DNA from: Liolophura sinensis
Taxonomy: Eukaryota; Mollusca; Polyplacophora; Chitonida; Chitonidae
DNA: 64,000 nt
Direction of reading: 5' to 3'
NCBI RefSeq assembly: GCF_032854445.1
Contig: NC_088301.1
Coordinates: 13,698,281 to 13,762,280 of the forward strand
The notes below the pieces were generated by a model that ran no database searches, was not told where the DNA came from, and worked only from the letters and a program-made list of their open reading frames with translations. Shown here in pieces: positions 1 through 41,018 of the stretch. Made by a program: the position numbers and the translations under genes. Each line of letters begins with the position of its first letter. Position 1 is the stretch's first letter.

Positions 1-196
1 TTATAAATAGATATAACATTTACCAGGTGCTCTTTCACTCCCACTACAACCTCCATGTCGCTTCTGAGTACGACTGGTTAACAAAATCTGAAAGGGTTAA
101 AGAGTATAGGGTATTTGGTCTTATGCAATGGTTGTTGTTTAGAATGTTTGTCTCATTGGCACTCCTAAAAACTGACATGTTATGTTATATTTTCAG

Positions 197-334
197 ATGA
201 TGATAATACATAGTCTGTGGCACAGTCATGCATCACATGGGTACCCAAGCACCTCTAAAATTCCTGAGATCAAAGAAGAACTAGATTGTAGTGACTTATC
301 TGATAGACCCAACTGATCGAAACTACACATCACC
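197..334 (+). other. WASHC5: Probable WASHC5 5' UTR part of the first visible exon
   Basis: A good acceptor (TTATATTTTCAG) ends at 196, and no in-frame upstream start is needed before the ATG at 335. The bases between are therefore most simply the UTR portion of the start-codon exon, with a further non-coding exon and promoter to the left of the window. Bases 1-196 look like intron and show nothing else. Confidence 0.5.
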
Positions 335-29596
<29,262 letters not shown>

Positions 29597-30640
29597 CTGA
29601 TCACTCTCCTTGTAGACAGCATCAAGAATGGCAATACTCCCATCAGAGCATACAGAGAAGCAGCACTGAAGGCCTGTAAACTTGTGGCTTGTCAAACCTG
29701 TCTTCTAGAGAGAATGAAGAATGGCAATATAGGTTAAGCTGGTTTGCTAAACCATCTTTACAAACGTTATCAGCATGGCTTTGTAGCTGAAATTTTTAAG
29801 CTGATCTAAATTTGTAGCATGTCAAACCTTTCTTCTAGGCAGTATGAAGAATGACAAAGTAGCTGGAGATAAGCTGATGTAAACTTGTGGCTGGTCAAAC
29901 CTTTTGTTCTAGCAATGTAACTGAAGTATTTAAGCTGATGGAAACTTGTGGCTGGTCAAACGTTCTTTCTAGACAACATATATAACCACAATTGCTGCAA
30001 TACTGCCACAGTGGCATATAGTCATAATCATCTTTCATTCTTTCTGTACCTCAGTTTGAAGGGAAAATACGCCATTATAGCATTATACTAACCTGTAATA
30101 TTGAAGTTTTTGAGCAAATATAAACTTGTGATTGTCTAATATTATTGTTGTCTTGAAAAATCACGTATTACAAATTTGTTATCGTGCGGGGTTATCATTA
30201 TCCAAAAATGAGGAAGGTACAAGTCTCCTGTTGTCAGCTTCAAAAACGGATGAAATTATTCGTGGAAAGATTTAGAAATGTTACAGATGGTTGTTGTTAA
30301 AGACAGTATTGTTGATTATATAAAGTTATTATCCAGCAGACCCATTGATAAGTTTCAGGTAATGCACAAGTATTACCTGATGATGGCATACTAAAATGCT
30401 GAAATGTTGGGTCAAAATGAAGCTGTCGTTACACTATTCGTGTAAAATTATTATATATGCTTAAATTGTTAATACCTTGCATCAAATTCCAAATAGTAGA
30501 ACTGTCATGTCTTCTTTTGATGAGCTAGAACAATGGTGCTTATTTGATGTGTGTGTTAGGTAATGATTATTTTTACGCGTGGATACGATGGACAAAAGTA
30601 CATGTATATTTGTATATGTGAAACACGTAATAAAAACTGT
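29597..30640 (+). other. WASHC5 3' flank / probable 3' UTR with degenerate repeats
   Basis: After the stop at 29596 no coding signal is seen. Between 29660 and 29990 a phrase like AAACTTGTGGCTGGTCAAAC plus CTTTCTTCTAG recurs about four times at 60-110 base spacing, a decayed tandem repeat. A possible poly(A) signal AATAAA is at 30629-30634; others may exist. Confidence 0.5.
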
Positions 30641-30903
30641 GTGTAAAATTGACAAATGTAAGTACAACGGAAGCTATATTCATAAATGTTTGTTTTGGAA
30701 CTGCAGATATCTCTGGTCGACTGGGTCAGGTGAATCAGTCTGGTATATTAAATGGATGGTCACATGTAACGAGTATGTTTTATGGGTGCGTTGTGCTACT
30801 GTCGAAATACCCTGCAGAGCAGTGGATTTAGTCTAAGTTACGTTTCTCACTCTACACAACGACAATACACAGAGAATATGCATTGAAAATCAAAACCATA
30901 CAG

Positions 30904-31018
30904 ATTCCTTGACTTGTTGGACTTCCTGGACAACGAAGTTGATTTGTCAAACGTCAACAACCAGTTCAGAAAGACGTTATTGTCGGACAAAAGTGGACGG
31001 GCACTTACAACCAGGCAG
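30904..31018 (+). other. Coding-like stretch of unknown identity
   Basis: After a CAG at 30903, one frame from 30905 is open for 38 codons with an exon-like composition (LLDFLDNEVDLSNVNNQF, then RKTLLSDKSGRALTTRQ), and it ends at CAG|gtttgt. It could be an isolated exon or a gene remnant. I do not recognise the family, and no partner exon can be joined with certainty. A family-1 SINE remnant follows at 31070-31140. Confidence 0.25.
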
Positions 31019-31274
31019 GTTTGTTCCCGCTTGCAATACCAAGCCAAGTCTTTGTTTAGCACAGTAAGTAGTAGAAGACCTAGGGCTCGGTTTCCTCTCG
31101 CCATGATGCTAGCCAAGTCGTATTCTGTAAGACGGATCGGAAGCTAGAGAGCACGTGATCTTGTTAGTAACAAACGGCGTGGGTGAAGAAAACGGTCTTT
31201 CTATTGTTGTTGCATAGGAAAATGCCTATTTTTGAATCGCTGTAAACGATATTTATCCGTTGAATTTGTATAAT

Positions 31275-31345
31275 TTTCGGCCGCCGTCGTATAAGTGAAA
31301 TATTCATGAGTACGGCGTAAAACACTAATCAAATAAATAAATGAA
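31275..31345 (+). mobile_element. Family-1 SINE tail
   Basis: GGCCGCCGTCGTATAAGTGA, ATATTCATGAGTACGGCG and AATCAAATAAATAAATGAA. It is intergenic. Confidence 0.75.
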
Positions 31346-31939
31346 TTATATAACTTCCATCTTTCCAGATAGTCTGAGTATCTCTGCAGAGTCTTTATGA
31401 TGGTATTTTGTACAGCTAGGCCTCACTGATCGCTAGCGAAGTGGCAAAAGTGACGTTTTCCCCAATTCTTTAACATTGGGCGACCGTTTTGTTTTCGACA
31501 CGACAGGGTGGTCACATGACCTCCAACTTCCGACCGTCTTACAGAATAAGTCAAATATTCTTCAGTAAAACACCAATCAAATAAGTGAACAGAGGACAGG
31601 AACATAGCCTATGAATCCACTGTACTGCATGGTACTGTGGCAACCACACAAGCAAGAGTTCTGTATTATTCTTTCAAGCATGTTGAGATTTGTCACCAAT
31701 ACTGTTCAGAATTGTCATTACCTTAAATTGAATGCTGTTTTGGATATTATACGTTGTAAAACGTGAATGTTATTGTAACAACAACATCAAAGTTTTACGC
31801 ATTTTATTTTATTTGTTACGCAAAAATCCACATTGTAAAATTAAAATATTTATCTTTTAAACCTTGGTGCCTTGTTTTACTTTTTTTATCTGAAGGTTTT
31901 TCTGAAACAGTATGTCATAGCGTTTGATAACATGCCAGC

Positions 31940-32118
31940 AACAGCATTTTTTGGGATTGGATATGGTTGGAAGTTTCCTTACACCGGTACTTCATGTTGC
32001 TACAATACGCCTATGACAAAATTGCCAAACATTTGCACCAGCCATGTATTACTGAGTACATTCAATACGGGTATGTCTTACTCTATGCTGCTTTTTTGAT
32101 CGCCATCACGGCAAATTA
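31940..32118 (+). other. Coding-like stretch of unknown identity
   Basis: One plus-strand frame reads WDWIWLEVSLHRYFMLLQ, YAYDKIAKHLHQ, PCITEYIQYGYVLLYAAF before a stop at about 32116-32118. A possible donor gtatgt lies inside it at about 32070. The TEYIQYGYVLLYAAF part faintly recalls a membrane segment of anoctamins, but the match is too short to name it. It may be a decayed gene fragment downstream of ENOSF1 copy A. Confidence 0.2.
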
Positions 32119-32252
32119 GAATATTTACGTGACCTTGTAAACTGGGTAAGTTTCAATTACTGTCAGTTTGGTAGATGAGATCCTCATCCAATCAGCTTAT
32201 AGTTTCTTCAACGCGTGATTCACGAGAAGCATCACGTGATCACTTGCAGCGT

Positions 32253-35200
32253 TCACCACCTCTCTGTGGTAACTGGAGGGAACGTTCCGTCTGCGAAATA
32301 CTTCTCCCACGTCTTTCCTTCTGGATACTCGAAGTTTTCTACGGCGGTCTTCGTTAGTATGGGACTGTAACCCGGGGTCTACAAGTATAAAACCGCGTAA
32401 GAAAATTAAAACTAAAAGCTAATTATGTTATCTGAAGAATTGCTTTGTGGAATCATGTGCTGGCTGATAGGTCACGAATAAAATTGTGGGTTGTGTCCAG
32501 TTTGGTGTCTTGGACATAGTGTCTCAGTGAAATAGCAACGTGCTGTACAAGGGCACACTATCGTTATATGGAGAGATCGTCCTTTAAATGGTGAACACCT
32601 CACTGGTATCAATCAAATCATTCCACGGGTTTATCTTTTTCCGGACGATGTCGAGTGTGGCCGACTCGAATTGAAAATGGCGGTTAGCGAAGTTTGGCTT
32701 GCCACCGATGTAACAGATACGTTTGTTTTAATTGTGACATTATGTTCTTTATTATTCACGAATAACTAGGTGAAGTAAGAATTACTGAAGGATTACAGGA
32801 AACATGTTTTTGTTGCGTATAGCTTCGACATGTTGAGGACAGTATACGCGGGAGTTCCAGGTTAGTAAATGGAAGAGTACAGATCCGTATTTTTGAATGC
32901 AAAGCTGGGATGAATGAAACAGACCTCAGATCTAGTATGTATGTATGCTTGGGATTTAACGTCGTACTTTTTCAGTCATATGACGACGAGGAGTCATTAG
33001 GTGTCATTCATGGACTACGAATTTGAACTTTGATATGGAATTCATGCCTGGAATATTCACTGTCTGCCCGGCATCATTGAAAGCTGATGACCGCTTCTCT
33101 CTCTCTTATGTTACCGGCTTTATTTCCTATTTGTATAATTTCTTACATACCTTTGTTTTTGGGAGCTAGTGTTAAACGTTGTTTTGGAAACGGATCTTGC
33201 GATTATCGACTTGGAACGCCCTTTACGGACTACGAATGGTATGCGAATGTCGGACATGACGCTTACATGTGTACATGTGTCTTCTTGTGGCAAGGCGAGT
33301 GCATGCTGCCACTGAAGTATTATGCCGAAGACACCAAACATGACGAAGTACCCCAAGTCACATTATACTGACACCGTACCAACCAGTCCTGTTCACTTGC
33401 TCTAACCTCTCTGTCTTGAGCGCCAAGCTTTTAAAGTCTTTGGTATGACCCGACCCCGGGTTTGATCTAGGGGTCTCCCGACTTCTACGTGGATGTCATT
33501 AGGCCACTGAAGCAGCGTTCTGCTGTGTGACTTACCACAGGCGCCACACAGTTTCCGTTCCTCACAACATTGGGGTTCTCAAAATGTGGACTCAAGTGAT
33601 CAGCGTACTCCATTATCCTGATAAGAGAAACGAAAGACAACTGTCAGGAAATCAGAAATATAACCAAATACCTTATAACACTGTACATTCCCCAGGTTCT
33701 TTCATTCTGGCTCCATTATTATCCTCACCTATATGTGTCTATCACTGATATATTCTCCCCCGGCTCTTTCCGGTTTCCTCCATTATTATCCCCTCCTATA
33801 TGCGTCTATTAGTGATATATTTTCCTCCAGCTCTTTCCGGTTTCCTCCATTATTATCCTCGCCTATATGCGTCTATCAGTGATATATTCTCCCCCGGCTC
33901 TTTCCGGTTTCTTCCATTATTATACTCACCTATATGCGTCTATCACTGATATATTCTCCCATGGCTCTTTCCGGTTTCTTCCATTATTATACTCACCCAT
34001 ATGCATCTATCAGTGATATATTCTCCCCCAGCTCTTTCCGGTTTCCTCCATTATTATCCTCACCTATATGCGTCTATCAATGATATATTCTCCCCCAGCT
34101 CTTTCCGGTTTCCTCCATCATTATCCTCATTTCCGTCGCCTTTGTGAAATGTTCTTGAGTGCGATGTTAAATACCAATCGGATACAGACATTTTCAAACA
34201 AAAACTACGTCTTAACTGAGCACCTTTACCTGTTCTCCAGGTCACCCGACACACAGACGTAATCAAAGATACATGTGTGACGGGCATATTCTGACAGCCC
34301 TACTCCCCCACCGTGTGGACATACCGGAACTGGGAAAAAAGCGGAGAAGCACTAGTTTAATCGTTAAATCGTTTGAAATTTGAGAGTACATAAAGCAAAA
34401 AACAATGGGTGCCTTAAGTAATAAAGAAATGATAAAGAACTATGTCCAAAAATAGTAAAAATTACTCTTTAGATTTTTTCACCTACTGCAAAATGGCACA
34501 ATTTCCAATATTTTCTAAGGAGTTTTTTTCCCAGAAATTCTTATTAAGCAAGTGATGTGACGTCACATCACTTTACTGTGGTCGGAAATGGTCACTGTAT
34601 TTTATCCGCTATTTTTGTATGGCGACGGACAAATTAGAAAAAAAATGTATATATGAAAATAGTTTTTGGGACAGATTCACATGGCGCATTGAAGTCGTCT
34701 CATTGTTTACGTACCTTTCATCTTGGCCGCCATAAGGATAACAGGAATGAGCTCGTTGATACTGCCCAGTCTGCAGCAGTCAATTTGACAAATCTGCAGA
34801 GCCCCGAACTCGAGGAACTGTTTGAACATGATGCGGTTCTGGCATTGTTCACCAGTAGCCACGTTTATTCCCAGAGGGTTGAGCTCCTGTTGTTAAGGTA
34901 ATAATATTTATTTATTTATTTCTGATTATTGTTTAACGCCAGACTTCAGAAATTGGTTGGAGCAAATCGGAATGCCTGGCATAAACCACCGACCTTCGGC
35001 AAATTACTGACTTGTGGAATCTCACACCTTATTGGAACTGCCCCAAAAGTAAACAAGTGCCTCATAAAAGAAACGCATACGTAGATTTTCACAACATAAA
35101 TCTGTTTTAGGTCAAAGTAATAACACGTAATTACTTAAAATAATTCGACGTCAGTTTCGGCTGGATATACAATACAGTACATGTATTGTTACAGTGATAA

Positions 35201-38200
35201 AGGCTGCAGTCATAGAGTAAGAAACATATAAGCTCATTCATCGAAGACACAAGCTAGATCGTAACTGTACTTTCATCGCTATACCATGTATATGCTCACC
35301 TATACGTTACTATTTTGTGAAAGTATATTCCGTGTCTGGTATATCTAAAGCCAATCGCATGATACAGGTACCACAAAATGAAATTAGCTTGCCTGATACG
35401 CGCACCTTAGCTATTTTCTTGTGTCCCAGTATATCATCTGGATTGGTCGGCTCTTCTATCCAAAAAGGCTTGAATGACGTCAGTTGTTTCATCCAATCCA
35501 CGGCGTCCTGGACATCCCACTTCTGGTTAGCGTCCATCATCTGTTTTATGAGGTTTGTCAGTGAGGATGTAGTACAACAAACTTTACGTTTGTAATTTTG
35601 ACAGTTGATGTGTAATGATGTCACATTACGCTTGCCTTATTCTGTCCATACTCCATGTGTGGCCGCGTTGTTCAAAGGGTGGACTCATTAAAGAAAGGAA
35701 CTGTAATGTTTAAGTTTTAGGCCGTATCGATACCCTCTACTGGTTATGTAACATGAGCTAGTCCGTCTCCATGGTAACAAGCGGGGGAGTCCGCCATCAT
35801 GTAAACAAGCCTGAATACAGCCGTCAAGTGTGTCACCAAACAAACTGTACAGTTTTTATTTGTCTATTCACATATAATTAAGACATTATAGGAACACTAT
35901 AATATTATATGCAATGCATTTCTTTCGAGTACATTTAAAAAGCATTGCCTACCAACAGCTTGTCGTATCCAATGATATCTCTGATAATCTTGCACCGCCT
36001 CTGGTCGTCTTCAATGTTTCCGCCAACTTTCATCTTAAACCTGTGCAATATCCAGCATCGTCAGTAATGCCGGCGCAGTTCTCTCTTTAAAATGACTGTA
36101 TATACAATTCAAAAATTAATCTGTTAATTTTAACAGAAATTCTGTTTTCTGCACGATGCAAGAATGTATATATGACAGAAAATTATGCTACAGTAACAGA
36201 ATACATTCAACCATCAATGCAGGCAACAGACTTTCTGTTAAAATGAACAGATTTAATTTTTGAGGGTACATATAGCGCTGGAAATCCAAATCGATGTTAT
36301 ACCGTTGTAAATATTTTTTCTCAAACTGAATATAAAGATCAATTCGTTAACAATCAGTCAACACCTTCTTAAGGGCGCTGTCATATAACAACCGTAAATG
36401 TCCGAAGAATCAATCAATATCCTCCTTAAAAGAACATACCTTTCTGGTAGTACATGCGAAAGGTCTGGCACAACCTGCGGATGATCGTAAATTTTCACCG
36501 GGTTCTGTCTGGTTTCCTCCCACCGCAATGCTGGCCGCCGTCGTATAAGTGAAATATTCTTGAGTACGGTGTAAAACCAATTAAATAATTGAATAAATCA
36601 AGGAACATACACACATATAGACAAGACTGGTTAAATGTGAATCATGTAAGTTTTACAAACATTACAAACAATTCGCCATCGCAAAGGCATGCAAGCATGA
36701 ACAAAAGACTTCATAAGCTTTGGCCCAAATTATTTTTGGCGGGAAAAGTTCCCTATTATTATATGAGCAGACACACTGAGCGTTGATCTCATGATATATC
36801 AAAAGTTCAAATTAAATTTATTTAACTATATACTATATCCATACAAGTCAGATTCAAGATATGTGCATCTGATGGGCGCGTTAATTTGGAACATATTTAT
36901 TTACCGATTTATTTGATTGGTGTTTTACGCCGTACTTGAAAAAAATTCACGTGTACGACTGCGGCCTGCAATATTTTGGGGAGGAAACCGGGCAGAACCC
37001 GGGGGAAACCCACGACCATCCACAGGTTGCTGGAAGATCTTCCCACGTACGCATGTTTATTTAAGTTATACGGTAATGTCACTAAAGTAGTCACTGAGCT
37101 CTCTCAGACAGCTGGACAAGATGCATGATAGAAAATTGCCACAGATTTGTCCCATGTTGCACGCTCTGAATCTATATATTTTTTTGTATTCTATATATAT
37201 ATATAACAATACAGAAGCTATATGACTTACCGTGTAAATCCTTGGGCCAGTCCTGATTTGAACGCCTGCCAGAAGAAACAAGACCTTTTGCACATGGGAA
37301 TATATTGTAATTTTCTAAATTTAATTGTGGATGTTTTATAGTTTTGATGTCACAAATGATCTGTATTGGGGGGGGGGAGAGGGGCGTTAATTTTTGTTAC
37401 TATTTAAGCCTTTATATGAACAGTCAGAATAAAAACCTAACTGAGGCAATTGACAAGAGACCGGATCTCACCGGTTAAGTGAGGCCATTTCACTAAATAT
37501 CACACTGTCCCCGATTCTCTTGAATTATTTCTATACTGTTGTCTTTTACATTTAGATCCCATATTTCACCTGAAGACTTAAACAAACAGAAGCATGCTTA
37601 AAATGATTTTCAGTTTTCACGGAATGTATGTAATATATGATACCTTCTTGAGCTGATCGTCATCATACCCCAGCCAGCCACAGGACATTGTGTACGCCGG
37701 GTAACCGTTGGCAACTATTTCTGCCTCTGAAAATTAAGAGGATCATTGGGACATACTGGACATCCAGAAATTAAGTTGTCTGAAACTTTCTTAAATGTGA
37801 GTCAAGCAGTCTGATTTCTTTTGACTTTACTTCCATTATGCATGCCATAGTAGTCTATGTGTCATCAGTTTGGACCAGGATCCTCTCAAAAATCAGCTTT
37901 GTAAATACTATTTTTTCTTAACACTCATCGGAAATGCCCAGATTAGGGTACAAAATGAACACGTGATTTCCGATAAATTCACAAAAATATCGGTTTACGA
38001 CGTTTCCCGAAAGTCTATACCCAGGACTTTGCCCTCAAAAGACTATATCAATCAAATTTGCAAACACAGTATACGCCTCACCAGCAGTAAGCTCATATCA
38101 TTACCTTGTGTCATATATCAGAGAAGATGACAAGGACAATACGGCTCAACTCCAGTACAATTATATAGCCTAGGCGTATATATGCCTACCTCTTTCTTTC

Positions 38201-39699
38201 TTCCCATCTTGCATTTTCCTTAGCATTTCTGCAAAATGAAGGCCACGAACTGTTTCATCACATCATCCTGTGATCTACTTATACAACGCAAATGTTTATG
38301 CACTTGATATGGAATTTGCAGTTATTTGAATCCGTCATTTTCATAAATTTTACGATAAAAATGTACGTCGATCTTTTCCATAAACTGGAACGTATTACGG
38401 TAATACTTTCTTAGAATCATTCATTTTTACACAGTAATACTGCATAGAATCATTCTTTTTACATGCTAATACTGCATAGAATCATTCATTTTACACGGTA
38501 ATACTGTGTAATACTGCATAGAATCGTTCAATTATACACAATATACACTGCAAACATTTAGAGTCATTTAGACATTCATTCATTTAGACATGGCAATACT
38601 TTTTAGAATCATTAATTTAGACCTGGCAGTACTGATTAGAATTGTTTATTTAGACATGGTCAAACCGTTTAGACTCATTTACTTATACATAGTATACACT
38701 GTAAGGCTTTAGAATCATTCACATTGACCTGATAATACTGCATAGAATCATTCGTTTAGACATGTTGATAGTGTTTACAATTATTTATTTATGTTTATAC
38801 GTGGTAATAATAGTTAGAATCATTCATTTATACATTGTGATATTGTTTAGACTCGTTCATTTATACATGGTTACAAAATTGCAGTTCACATTTGCATATT
38901 GCTGAATCCAAGGACTGCACACAAGGCCCCTGTGAAATGTGACGCATTCCAGCCAGTCTACTTAAAATGTAACCAAAGATTAATTTCACAAAAATCTCTA
39001 AATCAAATTTCTGGAAGAACTTTTTTGTAACTCCCTCTTTCTCACACAAGGGGACGTGATTTACGAGAAAAAGTACCAAAAAATTGATTTATGATGTTCA
39101 GTGAGTCAGTCCAGTATACTGTAATGTTCTTGTTAGACAGGTGTTTCCAAAGTGTTAACATTACCTAACGCCTCTTCCTTAGTCAGCAGATCCGTTCTAA
39201 ATAGACAGAAGAAAATGATGCTATACTTGGCCGGGAGCAAATGATAATCATTAAAAGAAATGTATTAAATAGACGGTAAATTGACTAAGTATATTTACAC
39301 TATAGCAGGTAAACAATGCTGGAAATTGCAACCTCCACGTACCCGAAGTATGGCGTATTTATGATTTGCTTAAATTTAAATTTAAATCAAAGCTAACCAT
39401 CACGGCATCTACTTAGACAATTAACACGTGCAACGTTTAATTAATTAGTTATCTACAATGACGTATTACTCCAAGACCGTATAGGGCTGAACTATTTATT
39501 TGATTGGTATTTTATACGCCGGATACATAGGCTTAATTATGATTGTGTTAGCTTGTGAACAACTTACATGTACCGAAAGTCGACCACTGAAACAATTTCT
39601 TCGGGGGTCTACAAAACGATGCAGGGATTATCAGAAACGTTAATAACTGGTACCATATAAGAAGTCTGAAGTGAATCATTGATTGTCTGAATGACTGAA

Positions 39700-39744
<45 letters not shown>

Positions 39745-40962
39745 AGTGGAACGCCATAATTTCAATCATATCTCAACGTTCATGAGGTCAATGATGGAGC
39801 AATTGTCCGTTTGATGATGTTTTTGGATATGATAGTCAATATATATCAGAGCTCGAAATTAAAGTATTCTGAATTCTAATTCACCTTCTTTTCTAACTTT
39901 GATAAAACTTGGGACAAGGATGAACGGTTCAGTGTTACGAGGCTATGAACGATGTACTTTTATACTCACCATGTCGACCAGGAGCTTCCAGAGTGGCTGC
40001 GAAAGGAAGCAGAAGATGCTGAATCACATCAGCCAGACCACTCTGTTAAAACTACAGTCTACTAGTGCTACGCAGTGTGCTACACAGTGTGCTACACAGT
40101 GTGCTAGACAGTGTTGTGGCAAAAATGCACATCCACATAATTTTGTGTACTAGTACACAAACTGTGTAATTCATGTGCCTAAAATGACTTGTGTACATAT
40201 GTATATATGTGTGTACCGCTGATACACTTGTCATTGTGAATGTGCCAATTTATACAGTCTTTTTTAGAGAGCAAAGAAACAGATTATAATCAGTTATTAT
40301 ATTTTAATTTCATGTAGTATTTCAAAAGTATTAAATTATAGAGCGATTCGGTAGAATGTTTGTACTTTCCAATGTGCACACATAAAGCTATGAGAAAACA
40401 ATGAATATATGTAAGGCTACACTATAGGGCTTCTTACAGGAGAGGTACAAATGAATTATTAGACTGAATTTGTACTTGATCCACTGAATACACTGTAACT
40501 TGCCTCAACATATAAACAAAGCAGTTCCTAAGATATGATCTCAGTCTACCGATTTTCGTGGTAAGGATTTCCAGAAAAATCTTCTCATCCTTGTTACCTT
40601 TTCTGTAAGTTTGCTGTATGTACAATGAACGCCACAACTTGGTCTCATTCAACATATGATGATGACTTATTTAAAGCCGAAATGCTGAGATCGTCAAAAT
40701 GCATTTCATTGGAGTAACTTTGTTTAGATTCTGATGAACTAATACATGTATATTAATATACCTTTCCCGCCATTTTGGCCTTGATATCCCACAATGCATT
40801 GAAGACAGCGGACAGAGCCAGGTGGATCACGCCTTTTTCCGGTCCGATCTTTTCAAATTTGAAATGTATAAAAATTAAGTCTATACCAAAATCTGAAAAA
40901 ATTATCTCTTACACTGACAACTTTCAGACTATTTCCACAATATGTATGTATGTATGTATGTA

Positions 40963-41018
<56 letters not shown>

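Noticed and set aside
31940..32118. An anoctamin exon
   Set aside because: Only about 15 residues suggest it, and the downstream conserved segment does not follow. Left as unknown.
32677..32769. A 30-codon open frame starting MAVSEVWLATD with a hydrophobic stretch
   Set aside because: Too short to separate from chance, no partner exon and no recognised family.
33087..33371. A cysteine-containing small secreted protein
   Set aside because: Most of the frame overlaps a minus-oriented family-2 SINE (33180-33545), which explains the sequence.
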